Notes: generated from the sequence alone by a model not told the origin. Positions 17,016-25,901 are shown, numbered from the stretch's first letter. The stretch is DNA of 64,000 nucleotides from Clostridiales bacterium (GCA_017615325.1 JAGAAI010000085.1:16769-80768); one strand, 5' to 3'. Made by a program: numbers and translations.

Positions 17016-18235
17016 CGGGAAGAGAATTCAGGATCAGGACACGCGAAAAGTTTATAAGCCTCCTTCCGGAGTCTTCTGTTTGCGTGATCTTCTCAGGCAG
17101 CCCCAAGCAGGTTACGAGCGATGATGAATACCGGTTCTTTGCAGATCTGAATTTCCGCTATCTGACAGGACTCGACCGTGAAGACATGATCTATGTTGTC
17201 CGCAAAAAAGAGGGGCTTGCCCAGGAGATGATCTTTGCGCCTGAGAAAGACTCATTGCAGGAGCGCTGGCACGGCAAGAGACTGTCAGACGATGAGATAA
17301 GAGATATAACAGGGATAGATAAGGTCATGGCATATGACGACTTCAAGGCCTGGCTCGTCGATACGATGTCTGAAGACGGGATAAAGATAGTTACGGATCT
17401 TACATCCGTCGCTCCCGAAAAAGGATCTTTGGGTGAGGGTGTCGAAGATATATCCCGTATCTTAACCGACATGAGGATCATTAAGGACCCCTATGAGATA
17501 TCCTGCATAAAGGAAGCTGCCCGCATTACGGAAGAGGCGGTTGATTCTCTTAAAGACTATATAAAAGAGGGCATGACCGAGTACGAGCTTGCCATGCGTC
17601 TCGATTATGAACTCGCAAGAAGGAGCTGCCCCATATTCTCTTTTGCTACTATCGTAGCCTGCAATGAAAACTCCTTCTATCTTCACCACAGCAGGGCCGA
17701 CCGGGATGTGAAAGTCACTAAGGGCGGCTATATCCAGATAGACTGCGGCGCAAGGCATGAAGGCTACAGTGCGGATATATCCCGCGTAATATTTACGGGC
17801 GGGAATTCCCCGGATGAAGATAAATCCGATAAAAGGTATGTCCTGCATGGTATCATAAAAGAGTTAAGGAAAGAGGCTATGGACTTCATAAAGCCGGGAG
17901 TGACTTTTGCGGGGCTCAATGCCAGGATGCACGAGATCACGGTAAAGCGCTTAACGGAATTGGAGCTTATAGCGGAAGACGAGGATCAGGCAAAAGCCGT
18001 AAAGAGATACTACTGGCACAACACATCCCACTTTCTGGGGCTTAATGTGCACGATGTGGGATCTAAGGACCTTATGTTTGAAGAAGGCATGACACTGGCA
18101 GTAGAACCCGGGATCTATATTCCCGAATGGAAGGTCGGCTTCAGGATCGAAGATGATGTTCTTGTAACCGGAGAAGGATGCTGTTATCTGTCATCAGGCA
18201 AGGATGATATCGGGGAGGGATATATTTGTATCTGA
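17009..18235 (+). CDS. Aminopeptidase P family protein (Xaa-Pro peptidase, M24B)
   Basis: 408 residues. The N-terminal creatinase/AMP-N domain (about 1-150) has FRYLTGL. The pita-bread catalytic domain carries all five metal ligands in order: Asp in QIDCGA, Asp in YSADISR, His in HFLGLNVHDVG, Glu in VEPGIYI, and Glu in FRIEDD. It cleaves the first residue from peptides with Pro at position two, using two Mn/Co ions in the cytoplasm. The start overlaps the upstream acyltransferase gene by seven bases and the end overlaps the hydrolase gene by ten, so the three are translationally coupled. Confidence 0.94.
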   Translation: MVTGREFRIRTREKFISLLPESSVCVIFSGSPKQVTSDDEYRFFADLNFRYLTGLDREDMIYVVRKKEGLAQEMIFAPEKDSLQERWHGKRLSDDEIRDITGIDKVMAYDDFKAWLVDTMSEDGIKIVTDLTSVAPEKGSLGEGVEDISRILTDMRIIKDPYEISCIKEAARITEEAVDSLKDYIKEGMTEYELAMRLDYELARRSCPIFSFATIVACNENSFYLHHSRADRDVKVTKGGYIQIDCGARHEGYSADISRVIFTGGNSPDEDKSDKRYVLHGIIKELRKEAMDFIKPGVTFAGLNARMHEITVKRLTELELIAEDEDQAKAVKRYYWHNTSHFLGLNVHDVGSKDLMFEEGMTLAVEPGIYIPEWKVGFRIEDDVLVTGEGCCYLSSGKDDIGEGYICI

Positions 18236-19242
18236 TAAGTCTTGAGATCAATCTGACTTTACTGATATCGATAGTAGCGGCTGCGGTCGTTATCCTTGTC
18301 GCGGGTCTTGTTGTCATCTGGTATAAGGCGACCGTCAAGAGCATAGTCGATAAGGTTTTTATAAGGCCGCGTCCCATGCCCCAGGTCGACCGCTCTCCCA
18401 AGAAGATAGAGAGGGAGACCGTAATAGGCAGGGGCCGCAACTGGTTCTATGCCAACAGGATGCAGTTCCTGAATGTGGGTGTTACTTCCTTTGACGGAGC
18501 ACATCTTGCAGGATACTACAGGCCTTCCTCGGAGAGGGGCTGCCGTAATGCTGTAATCCTTATACACGGTTACGATGAACACCCTTCGAAGATGGCGGCC
18601 TATGCAAGGCTTATAATGAAGCAGATGCAGTGCAGCGTCCTCATCATCCACCAGCGCGCCCACCTCATGAGCGAAGGCAAGATCTTCACTTATGGCTTGA
18701 TGGAGAGTGTTGATCTTGATGCCTGGTTTGATTTTCTTAAGAAGAGGATGGGCAGTAACTGCAATATCTACATCATGGGAAGATCGACAGGCGCCCTGAC
18801 GGCTCTTCTTGCTGCCCAGCAGGAGGGCTTCTCCGAGAATGTTGCAGGCATCATAGTCGACAGCCCCGGAGAGACCCTGACAGATCTCGTGGTCTCATGG
18901 ACACAGGCAAAGAAGAAGAGAAATGTTACCCGTTATATGTCCGGTGTCAGACGCCTTACCGAGAAGAGATACGGATTCGATATCAACAGGTGTGACTGTT
19001 CCGTTCATGCGGGCAGGATCAAGGTCCCGGTCCTGATCTTCCAGGGCGGCAGCGACGAGATAACCAGGCCCGTTCAGACAAGACACATTTTCGATAACTT
19101 AAGATGTGAGAAGAGGATGGTCGTAATAGATGATGCGGATCACATAGAGTGTTATAACAAGGCTCCGTCCCTCTATGAGCAGGAGATAAGAAAATTCATA
19201 GAGACCTGCATGGTACGTCTTGTAAAAATCGGACGCTTGTAG
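18226..19242 (+). CDS. Membrane-anchored alpha/beta hydrolase
   Basis: 338 residues starting at TTG 18226, after a strong GGGGAGGG site inside the pepP end. One N-terminal membrane helix (about 9-33) anchors an alpha/beta-hydrolase domain: oxyanion region ILIHGYDEHPSK, nucleophile elbow GRSTG with Ser187, acid in QGGSDEIT, and His in DDADHIEC. The N-terminal anchor with this domain order resembles YqkD/BAAT-like hydrolases of Bacillota. Substrate unknown. Confidence 0.88.
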   Translation: MYLISLEINLTLLISIVAAAVVILVAGLVVIWYKATVKSIVDKVFIRPRPMPQVDRSPKKIERETVIGRGRNWFYANRMQFLNVGVTSFDGAHLAGYYRPSSERGCRNAVILIHGYDEHPSKMAAYARLIMKQMQCSVLIIHQRAHLMSEGKIFTYGLMESVDLDAWFDFLKKRMGSNCNIYIMGRSTGALTALLAAQQEGFSENVAGIIVDSPGETLTDLVVSWTQAKKKRNVTRYMSGVRRLTEKRYGFDINRCDCSVHAGRIKVPVLIFQGGSDEITRPVQTRHIFDNLRCEKRMVVIDDADHIECYNKAPSLYEQEIRKFIETCMVRLVKIGRL

Positions 19243-19248
19243 TATCAT
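19220..19248 (+). promoter_or_regulatory. Promoter of the TPP riboswitch-thiT transcript
   Basis: TTGTAA (19220-19225), a 17-base spacer, then TATCAT (19243-19248). It overlaps the end of the hydrolase gene and would start transcription just before the aptamer. Confidence 0.5.
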
Positions 19249-19261
19249 CTCGCTTGACAAT

Positions 19262-19375
19262 AACGGATACGGGGAGCTTGAACTTGTGAAAGTGACGGCT
19301 GAGAGGGCTTAAAGGCCGACCCGATGAACCTGACGGATAATGCCGGCGTAGGGAGAATGTCCAACACATTTTTTA
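19262..19375 (+). promoter_or_regulatory. TPP riboswitch (THI element)
   Basis: Conserved aptamer parts appear in order: GGGGAGC (19271-19277), CTGAGA (19299-19304), TGAACCTGA (19325-19333), and the CGGATAATGCCGGCGTAGGGA-type helix to 19354. A short A/T-rich hairpin (AATGT/ACATT, 19356-19370) running into six T may act as the terminator of the expression platform. Thiamine pyrophosphate would switch off the downstream thiamine uptake gene thiT. Confidence 0.93.
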
Positions 19376-19421
19376 TACGTACATGCCTTCAGTTCTTATA
19401 TCCGGATCGGAGGTATTTTTT

Positions 19422-20237
19422 ATGTCAAACACAAACATTTCTAAAACGAGGATGCTTACTGAGGCAGCCATAATGCTGGCGCTTGCGACAGTGCTGTCTT
19501 TAGTAAAGATCCTGGAACTGCCTTTTGGCGGTTCGGTCACGGTCGCATGTATGCTGCCTGTCATCATTATCGCCTACAGACACGGGGTCAAGTTCGGCCT
19601 TCTCATAGGTCTTGTCTTCGGTATCTTCCAGCAGCTTCTGGGACTTAACACCCTGTCTTATGTTACGACATGGCAGTCGATCGTTGCAGTCATCCTCCTC
19701 GACTACGTTGTAGCCTTTATGGTATTAGGCTTCGCAGGTCTTACGAGAAAGATGGCTTCCCAGGCAGCCGGACTCATGGCAGCTACGGCCATCGTGTGCG
19801 CTTTGAGATTCTTATGCCATGTTATCTCGGGAGCTACAGTCTGGGCCGGCCTCTCCATTCCCACGAATGCGGCACTCATCTATTCTGTCGGCTACAATGC
19901 GACCTACATGATCCCCGAGACGATCGTAACCTGCGCGGCAGCTTACTACATAGGTTCCGTTCTCGATTTCAGGGGCGACAAGATCAAGAGCCTCTCCGTC
20001 AAGGGTGACAAGCGTATCCCGGTCCTCAAATGGATCGCCGGACTCGTTATAGTCGTTGCAGTGATCTTTGATGCAGTCAACATCTTCATGCACCTTCAGA
20101 ATGCCGACAGCGGTGAGTTTGACGCCACGGGCTTTGCAAGTGTAAACTGGATGCTGATAGGGATCGTAACTTTGGCAGCTGCACTGATCGCTGGTGTCCT
20201 TTTCGTTATATCTAAGAAAACAAGCGGAAAGAAATAA
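19422..20237 (+). CDS. thiT: Thiamine-specific S-component of an ECF transporter
   Basis: 271-residue integral membrane protein with about six main helices plus an extra C-terminal pair. The ThiT signature GGSVTVACMLPVIIIAYRHG is near residue 35, with GLIGLVFGIFQQLLG-like and SIPTNAALIYSVGYNATYMIPE parts further on. It binds thiamine with high affinity and needs the shared EcfAA'T energy module, which is not in this window. ATG 19422 has GGAGG upstream; the in-frame start at 19383 lies inside the riboswitch region. The protein is longer than usual ThiT (about 190) because of a C-terminal extension with two more membrane segments. Confidence 0.92.
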   Translation: MSNTNISKTRMLTEAAIMLALATVLSLVKILELPFGGSVTVACMLPVIIIAYRHGVKFGLLIGLVFGIFQQLLGLNTLSYVTTWQSIVAVILLDYVVAFMVLGFAGLTRKMASQAAGLMAATAIVCALRFLCHVISGATVWAGLSIPTNAALIYSVGYNATYMIPETIVTCAAAYYIGSVLDFRGDKIKSLSVKGDKRIPVLKWIAGLVIVVAVIFDAVNIFMHLQNADSGEFDATGFASVNWMLIGIVTLAAALIAGVLFVISKKTSGKK

Positions 20238-20271
20238 TGATCTCTTATTCCGGGCAGGAAGGGGAAATCTG

Positions 20272-20892
20272 ATGGGAAGATGTCTTATCATATCGGGCGG
20301 TGATTATTCTCCCATAGGAGATGCTATAACGTATGACTATGTCATCGCATGCGATCTCGGCTATGAATATGCCCTGAAGATGGGCATAAGGCCTGACATC
20401 ATGGTCTCGGATTTTGATTCGCTTGATAAAGACGAATTCTCTTACGACATTCCTCTTCTCGAGTTCCCCGTGAGGAAAGACGACAGCGACACGATGCTTG
20501 CAATAAAGCATGCGCTGGATAAAGGGTACGATCACCTGATCATCTGCTGCGCTCTGGGCGGCAGGCTGGATCATACGATAGCAAACATTCAGGGGATGGC
20601 ATATGCCGCCAGGAACGGCGCCCTTTGTGAGATCATCAGCGAAAATGAGTACTTAAGAACATTTACGGGAGGGGAGATGATCCTTCCTAAGAAGGAAGGC
20701 TTCTCCTTATCCCTTTATTCGATAACGGATGCGTGCGATAACGTATCCATCACCGGATCCGCTTACGACATCAGCGGGATGACAATGACTAATTCCTTCC
20801 CTTTGGGACTCAGCAACTACTGGAAAGAGGACAGGGTAAAGGTCACTATGTCAGAAGGTATCATGCTCGTTGTGGAATCGCTCATTAAATAG
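20272..20892 (+). CDS. thiN: Thiamine pyrophosphokinase
   Basis: 206 residues. It transfers pyrophosphate from ATP to thiamine to make TPP. Visible family motifs are the N-terminal ISGGDYSP, IACDLGYEYALKMGIRPDIMVSDFDS (DFDS binds Mg-ATP), KDDSDTMLAIKHAL and LGGRLDHTIANI. The C-terminal beta-domain binding thiamine follows. I chose ATG 20272, with GGAAGGGG upstream, over the in-frame start at 20194 inside thiT. It lies 34 bases after thiT and is presumably under the same TPP riboswitch, so uptake and activation of thiamine are controlled together. Confidence 0.94.
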   Translation: MGRCLIISGGDYSPIGDAITYDYVIACDLGYEYALKMGIRPDIMVSDFDSLDKDEFSYDIPLLEFPVRKDDSDTMLAIKHALDKGYDHLIICCALGGRLDHTIANIQGMAYAARNGALCEIISENEYLRTFTGGEMILPKKEGFSLSLYSITDACDNVSITGSAYDISGMTMTNSFPLGLSNYWKEDRVKVTMSEGIMLVVESLIK

Positions 20893-20933
20893 AAGTTCAT
20901 TTATATTTCATACAAAAAAACTTGCGGTTATCA

Positions 20934-20939
20934 TATAAT
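20934..20939 (+). promoter_or_regulatory. -10 box of the hpf gene
   Basis: TATAAT lies about 50 bases before the start. No good -35 is seen 16-18 bases upstream (TACAAA), so another sigma factor or an activator may be involved. Confidence 0.35.
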
Positions 20940-20991
20940 ATTTAAAAGGGAACCTTCCCTTTTGTCAGACCACAACGGAAGGGGTGATTTT

Positions 20992-21534
20992 ATGAAGATC
21001 ACTACACAGGGAAACGGTATCAAGATCGGCACAAGACTCGAAGGCAAGATCGAATCCAAGATGAGCAAGTTCGATAAATACTTCGGTGACGAAGGCACGA
21101 TGAATGTCCGTATAAGACCCGAAGGCAATCGTATGTCTGTCGAGATCACGATGAAGATCGACAACAAGATCTACAGAGCCGAGGCCGCTGATGAAGAGAT
21201 ACTCTCTGCAGTAGACCGCACAGTGGACAAGCTCGAATCCCAGATCAGAAGGAACAAGACCAAGTTCTTAAAGAAGCGTAAGGATTATCCTCAGATCGTA
21301 AGTTACATCGAAGATGACGGCGGTGCTGATTATGACCTGGATTCCGATGTCGAATCCAAGATCACAAGACGCAAGGAGTTCACTCTCCGTCCGATGACGA
21401 GCGAGGATGCTGTTCTCCAGCTCGAGATGTTAGGTCACGACTTCTTTGTATATCTGGATGCTGAACTCGATTCTGTATGTGTTTTATATAAGAGGAAGGA
21501 AGGCGGATACGGACTCCTGGAGCCCAAGTATTAA
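20992..21534 (+). CDS. hpf: Ribosome hibernation promoting factor, long form
   Basis: 180 residues. The N-terminal S30AE/YfiA domain (about 1-100, MKITTQGNGIKIGTRLEGKIESKM) is joined by a linker to the C-terminal dimerisation domain (about 120-180) with KEFTLRPMTSEDAVLQLEMLGHDFFVYLD, the hallmark of long HPF. It pairs 70S ribosomes into inactive 100S dimers in stationary phase. I used ATG 20992 with GGAAGGGG before it, instead of the in-frame start at 20962. Confidence 0.95.
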   Translation: MKITTQGNGIKIGTRLEGKIESKMSKFDKYFGDEGTMNVRIRPEGNRMSVEITMKIDNKIYRAEAADEEILSAVDRTVDKLESQIRRNKTKFLKKRKDYPQIVSYIEDDGGADYDLDSDVESKITRRKEFTLRPMTSEDAVLQLEMLGHDFFVYLDAELDSVCVLYKRKEGGYGLLEPKY

Positions 21535-21541
21535 TGCATAA

Positions 21542-21558
21542 GGGGACATAAAGTCCCC
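21542..21558 (+). terminator. Short hairpin after hpf
   Basis: GGGGAC and GTCCCC around ATAAA, seven bases after the hpf stop, without a T-run. A second arm-like stretch, GGGGCTGTCTCATAT (from 21580), which resembles the left half of a terminator, is cut by the inverted repeat at 21595. Confidence 0.4.
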
Positions 21559-21594
21559 AGTCGATACAAGACCATAATAGGGGCTGTCTCATAT

Positions 21595-21643
21595 GTGAAG
21601 TGAACCCCAGAAGTTTTTGTTCAACTTCTGGGGTTCACTTCAC
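21595..21643. repeat. Perfect 21-bp inverted repeat, IS-end-like
   Basis: The arms 21595-21615 and 21623-21643 are perfect reverse complements around a 7-base loop (TTTGTTC). The inner part has the form TGAAGTGAACCCC ... GGGGTTCACTTCA, starting TG and ending CA like the ends of IS3-family elements. It lies exactly where the coding match to the MATE transporter begins. I read it as a remnant of a mobile element or an assembly joint through its ends. Confidence 0.6.
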
Positions 21644-22646
21644 TCTTAATGCGATCATCATTAATTACGTTGGCAACGACGGCATGTCCGCATTCTCAGC
21701 AGTAAACTCTTTCGGCTATGTCTACTGGGCAGTCCCTGCCGGCATGACATCAGCTCTCATAACACTCGCTTCGATCTATACGGGCGAGAAGGACAAGAGC
21801 GCGATAGACCTCCTTATGAGGATTTATCTCCGCAAGGCAGTCCCGCTGGTTGCAGCCGTTTCGGTCGTACTCTCCTGCCTGGCCTATCCTTTGACGAACA
21901 TATTCTTCCACGATCCCAATGCCGCAGTATTCGGCATGACGATGATGGGATTCATAGTGTTCCCTATGTCGTCACCTTTGAGCACTTTCTTCATCGGACT
22001 CCGTGATATCTGGCGCTGCATGGAACATCATATCGCGGTACACATCGTGACCATATTGGACGGCTTCGTCCTTGTTGCAGGACTTTCTTATCTTCTGGTA
22101 AGGCCTCTCGGCATGAACGGCGCGTGGATCGCCCAGGTCGGAAACGGAGTCATCCTCGTATTCGTAATGCTCATAATGGTCTGGATCATTGGCAAGAAGT
22201 TCCCTTCGAACGTATCCGTCCTCTGTCTTTATCCCGAGGGGTTTGCAGTCAGCGAAGACAACCGTCTCAACCTGTCGGTGCATAACCTTGAGGAAGCGAT
22301 CAACATCTCAGTGAACGTCATAACGTTCTGTCAGGAACACGGCATAGACCAGCTTACGGCAACGAGAGCCGGTCTTTGCGTTGAAGAACTAACCGTCAAC
22401 ATCGTAAAGCACGGTTTTACCGGCAAGCACAATAACGTGGTCGACATAAGCGTCACATGGACGGGAGAAGACCTGATCATCAAGTTCAAGGATAACTGCA
22501 GGTCATTCAATCCCGAAGAATGCGACACGATCTTTAACCCTGAAGATCCCGCGCACAATATAGGACTCCGCATAGTCCGCAAAGTGTGCAAGGAGATGGA
22601 ATATCATTCCCTCCTCGGACTCAATGTATTCTCGATAAAGCTATAA
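21600..22646 (+). pseudogene. 5'-truncated MATE transporter fused to a histidine-kinase-like ATPase domain
   Basis: The open frame gives 348 residues, but the first 15 codons come from the inverted repeat and no ribosome site precedes GTG 21600. The transporter part starts abruptly (AIIINYVGNDGMSAFSAVNSFG) and matches only the last six helices of a MATE protein. The C-terminal part (about residues 215-348) is a GHKL ATPase like RsbW: N-box GLCVEELTVNIVKHGF, then KDNCRSFNP and HNIGLRIVRKVCKEM. The lost 5' half suggests a pseudogene, unless the assembly has dropped an insertion sequence here. In the intact form it would couple a membrane domain to a kinase-type ATPase. Confidence 0.7.
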
Positions 22647-22651
22647 AAAAT

Positions 22652-22688
22652 CTGTCTCATTATGTATCTTGAGACAGCTTTCTTTATT
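22652..22688 (+). terminator. Intrinsic terminator after the MATE-ATPase gene
   Basis: CTGTCTCA (22652-22659) pairs with TGAGACAG (22670-22677) and is followed by CTTTCTTTATT. It stands six bases after the stop codon. Confidence 0.75.
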
Positions 22689-22729
22689 ATTTCCGAATAG
22701 GATCTTTTTACTCGTGATCGTGCGGTGCC

Positions 22730-23317
22730 ATGATAACGGCGGCAGGACTGATGTGCATGATATCAGGGAACGGTTCTTTCGAACTCGGTTCATCCGTCAA
22801 TTTTCCGCTATTGATCGTCTACTTTGCAGGATTTCTGATCCAGGGCGGCGCAGAAGAGATAATGAACAGAGGATTCCTTATGGTATCCCTCAGGAACTCC
22901 TTCCGGAACAACAAGCTCAGGAATGTTTGGGCAGTCCTCATATCTTCTTATATCTTTGCAATGCTCCACGGACTCAATCCCGGCATGACCATCTTATCCG
23001 TTCTTAATCTTTTCGGTGCAGGCGTATTCTTTGCGGTATTGTTCATAAGATTCGACAACATCTGGATCTGCTGGGCTGCCCACACGGCATGGAATTTCTT
23101 CCAGGGACATATCCTCGGCACCTATGTCAGCGGACTTCCGAGTCCGGTCTCGATCTTTATATTCAATGACTCCGGCAATCAGATAATCAACGGGGGATCC
23201 TTCGGATTCGAAGGAGGCCTTATGGTATCCTGTGTCCAGCTTCTGGTCATAGCGCTTCTTATCTTCTTACCGTCAAAAAGGAAAGGCCCGGACAGCAAGA
23301 CTGCCGAACCTGCATAA
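22730..23317 (+). CDS. CPBP family intramembrane metalloprotease, probably 5'-truncated
   Basis: 195 residues. The catalytic core of the CPBP (Abi/Rce1-like) family is complete: GGAEEIMNRGFLM (EExxxR), then His in FAMLHGLNPG, and WAAHTAWNFFQG. Related proteins usually have about 280 residues with further N-terminal helices. Here the ATG has no ribosome site and an in-frame stop lies just upstream, only 50 bases after the previous terminator. A neighbouring frame upstream could hold lost coding sequence (frameshift). The end, with PSKRKGPDSKTAEPA, looks normal. Probably a decayed gene. Confidence 0.7.
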   Translation: MITAAGLMCMISGNGSFELGSSVNFPLLIVYFAGFLIQGGAEEIMNRGFLMVSLRNSFRNNKLRNVWAVLISSYIFAMLHGLNPGMTILSVLNLFGAGVFFAVLFIRFDNIWICWAAHTAWNFFQGHILGTYVSGLPSPVSIFIFNDSGNQIINGGSFGFEGGLMVSCVQLLVIALLIFLPSKRKGPDSKTAEPA

Positions 23318-23334
23318 GTCAGGCACGGCAGTCA
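23299..23334. terminator. Hairpin between converging CPBP and GH3 genes
   Basis: GACTGCCG (23299-23306) pairs with CGGCAGTC (23327-23334), with an inner CCTG/CAGG helix. It overlaps the end of the CPBP gene. There is no clear T-run, so termination is only possible. Confidence 0.35.
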
Positions 23335-23380
23335 TCGCACAAACAAGAACTGTAGTAAGAAATTAATTAATCGTCAACTG

Positions 23381-25900
23381 TTATTTGAACATTGCATCGT
23401 AATCGGCAACAGGAAGAATACCGCTTACCGTGATGACTATCATGAGGTCATTATCGATCTTCCTCACATATGTATGTACTGTCTGGATTCCCGATCCCAT
23501 TTCTCCGAGATCCAGGTCATATGTGGCTCTCACATAATCGTTGCCGCCCAAAGTTACGGTCGTACGGTCCTTGAATTCTGCCTTAAAACCTTGCTTCTCA
23601 AGAGTACGCATCATGAAGTCCTGCTCAGCATCAAGATAATCATTCTCGGAGCAGTCCGGAACATCGGGCATTCCCAGAGTCGTATTAACAAAAGATATAT
23701 CGACATAATCCGTGTCACCGTGTTCACGCCAATCGCTCATGAAGCTTGCATCCGTTACCGTTGCCGCCTGCCTGAGTCCGTCCTTGTCGTTAAGGTCACC
23801 CTGAGCTCCGGCATTATTCTCCGCTATCTCCTCATCGGACATCTGCATGAGATCCGGTGATATAGCAAGATCGATCTTGGCGTATTCATTGCTGTAAACA
23901 TAATTTTCGACAACACCCCTGGTGTAGTTAGTTCCTGCCATGGGATCAGTTGCTTCTGCATTATTGTCATCAACAGTATCAGGAACTTCCACGACTGTTT
24001 GAGGTTCAGTGCGGGGTGTAAAACCTGCGCCATAGGATAAACCGTATCCTATATCCCATACATGCTTATCTGTTCTGATCTGATTGACCGATCCGTACCA
24101 TGGTTCAGGAAGTCTTCCGGTGAAATCATTGCACCCGCAGAGAACATCTGTTATTCCTTTGCCTTCTGAACCCGGCAGATAGCACATGACAACACTGTCC
24201 CAGTTTGCCATATCATTCTGATCCAATATCACCTGTCTTCCGGCAATGATGCATGCAACCGTAGGTTTCCCGAGTCTTGCTGCTTCATTGATGGCATCAC
24301 GGTTGCCTTCGAGTCCCATCTTGCCGCAAAGCTCCATATCTTCAGTATCACCGAACCACTCCGAATATGCCTTCTCACCTACACATAAGATCACTGCATC
24401 CGCATCCTTCGCCCCGGCAGGATCCGTGATAATTTCTATACCGTAATCTTGAGCATATTTCTCGAAAGCTTTCTTTATGGTCACTACACCGTCCATGTCA
24501 GAGGTGGGACTTCCGTCCCAGGCCAAAGTCCAGCCGCCGCACTGAGCAGCTCCGTCATCTGCTGCAGGACCCGTGATATAGATCTTGGTCCCCGGTTTAA
24601 TGGGTAATGTGTTCTTATCGTTCTTTAAAAGAACAAGGCTCTTCTGTACCAGTTGCTCTGCAACTTTACGGTATTCCAAAGATCCGACATTTTCCTGAAC
24701 AGTCGTAAGGTTCTCACAGAAGGGGTCGTCAAATACGCCCGCATCTTTCTTAACTTTTATGATCCTTGTAACAGCATCGTTGATCCGGTCTTCGGATATC
24801 TTTCCGGCGCCTGCCGCATCGATTATGATCTGTCTTGCTTCATCGTATCTCTCACCTTCCATGAGCGCATCGATACCGCAGTTGACCGCGCTTATAACCT
24901 GCTCTTCGTATGTGGGAAGTGATGTGTTCCTGATCGCCATGCTGTCGCTTACGATGAATCCCTCGAAACCCATCTCATCTTTGAGCTTCATTATGTATTC
25001 TTTGTTCTCGTGCATCTTCTTCCCGTTCAGTGCAGAATAACTTACCATGATGGTCTGAACGCCGGCATCTATCTGTTCCTTATAGACCTTGATGAGATCA
25101 TCGATCTGATCCTGAGTAAGCCTGGAATCACCGCGGTCGATGATGCGGTCGTAATCGCTCTTCTCTCCTGTTCCGTACAGGACATTGCCGTCACCGAAGA
25201 AGTGCTTGGCACATGCAACGGCTCCTCCGTCGATCAGGCCTTTGGTATATGCCGAAGACATATTCTTTATGATCTCAAGATCTGAAGAATAACATTCATA
25301 ATTCCTTCCCCATCTCGGATCGTTGGACTGGGCAACACAAGGGTAGAGGTTCCAGCGCATATGGCAGATCAGGGCTTCATCCGCAGTGATCTTTCCCATC
25401 TGATATGCAAGGTCCGGATCGTTGGCTGCACCAACACCTATATTATGAGGGAAATATACAGCATTTATACAGTACCCTACTCCATGAACATCATCCTGTG
25501 CAATGAGGTAAGGGATCCCGTCCCCCATCTCTATCGCGGCCTGCTGAGGACTGTCAACCATCCTTCGCCACTGGGAGGAAGTCTTAATGTCATCATCCGC
25601 GTAGATAGATCCGTATGAGTGTGCTGCCATCTCTTCACTGCTGACATTCTCGAGAAGAGGCATTACCATCTGGGATGCTTTCTGTTCGATCGTAAGATCC
25701 GCTACGATCTCCTCCGGAGTCATGGACGCATACTTCTGATATTTATATCCTGTTTCCGCGTTACTCTCTTGCGTCGAAGTCGTACCGGGAGTAACTTCTC
25801 CGGAAGTCTCCGATGTTACGGCAGGCTCAGCGTTCGGGCTGCATGCCGCAAGAGGCATCAGCATTGATAAGCCAAGCAGCAAAGCGATAGTTTTCTTCAT
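23381..25900 (-). CDS. Glycoside hydrolase family 3 lipoprotein with an extra C-terminal domain
   Basis: 839 residues. The lipobox (LAAC, Cys20) and a Thr-rich linker place it on the outer membrane face. The GH3 barrel spans about 60-410: DDVHGVGY, NDPRWGRNYECY, KHFFGDG, and nucleophile Asp in GFIVSDSMAI. The alpha/beta sandwich (about 430-640) has CVGEKAYSEWFGD and PGSEGKGITDVLCG. This pattern resembles beta-glucan exohydrolases rather than NagZ. The last 170 residues (from about TNYTRGVVENYVYSNEYAKIDLAI) form a separate domain I do not recognise. It is the last gene of the two-component locus. Its start lies under a hairpin and an operator array described separately. Confidence 0.9.
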   Translation of the reverse strand: MKKTIALLLGLSMLMPLAACSPNAEPAVTSETSGEVTPGTTSTQESNAETGYKYQKYASMTPEEIVADLTIEQKASQMVMPLLENVSSEEMAAHSYGSIYADDDIKTSSQWRRMVDSPQQAAIEMGDGIPYLIAQDDVHGVGYCINAVYFPHNIGVGAANDPDLAYQMGKITADEALICHMRWNLYPCVAQSNDPRWGRNYECYSSDLEIIKNMSSAYTKGLIDGGAVACAKHFFGDGNVLYGTGEKSDYDRIIDRGDSRLTQDQIDDLIKVYKEQIDAGVQTIMVSYSALNGKKMHENKEYIMKLKDEMGFEGFIVSDSMAIRNTSLPTYEEQVISAVNCGIDALMEGERYDEARQIIIDAAGAGKISEDRINDAVTRIIKVKKDAGVFDDPFCENLTTVQENVGSLEYRKVAEQLVQKSLVLLKNDKNTLPIKPGTKIYITGPAADDGAAQCGGWTLAWDGSPTSDMDGVVTIKKAFEKYAQDYGIEIITDPAGAKDADAVILCVGEKAYSEWFGDTEDMELCGKMGLEGNRDAINEAARLGKPTVACIIAGRQVILDQNDMANWDSVVMCYLPGSEGKGITDVLCGCNDFTGRLPEPWYGSVNQIRTDKHVWDIGYGLSYGAGFTPRTEPQTVVEVPDTVDDNNAEATDPMAGTNYTRGVVENYVYSNEYAKIDLAISPDLMQMSDEEIAENNAGAQGDLNDKDGLRQAATVTDASFMSDWREHGDTDYVDISFVNTTLGMPDVPDCSENDYLDAEQDFMMRTLEKQGFKAEFKDRTTVTLGGNDYVRATYDLDLGEMGSGIQTVHTYVRKIDNDLMIVITVSGILPVADYDAMFK

Positions 25901-25901
25901 A

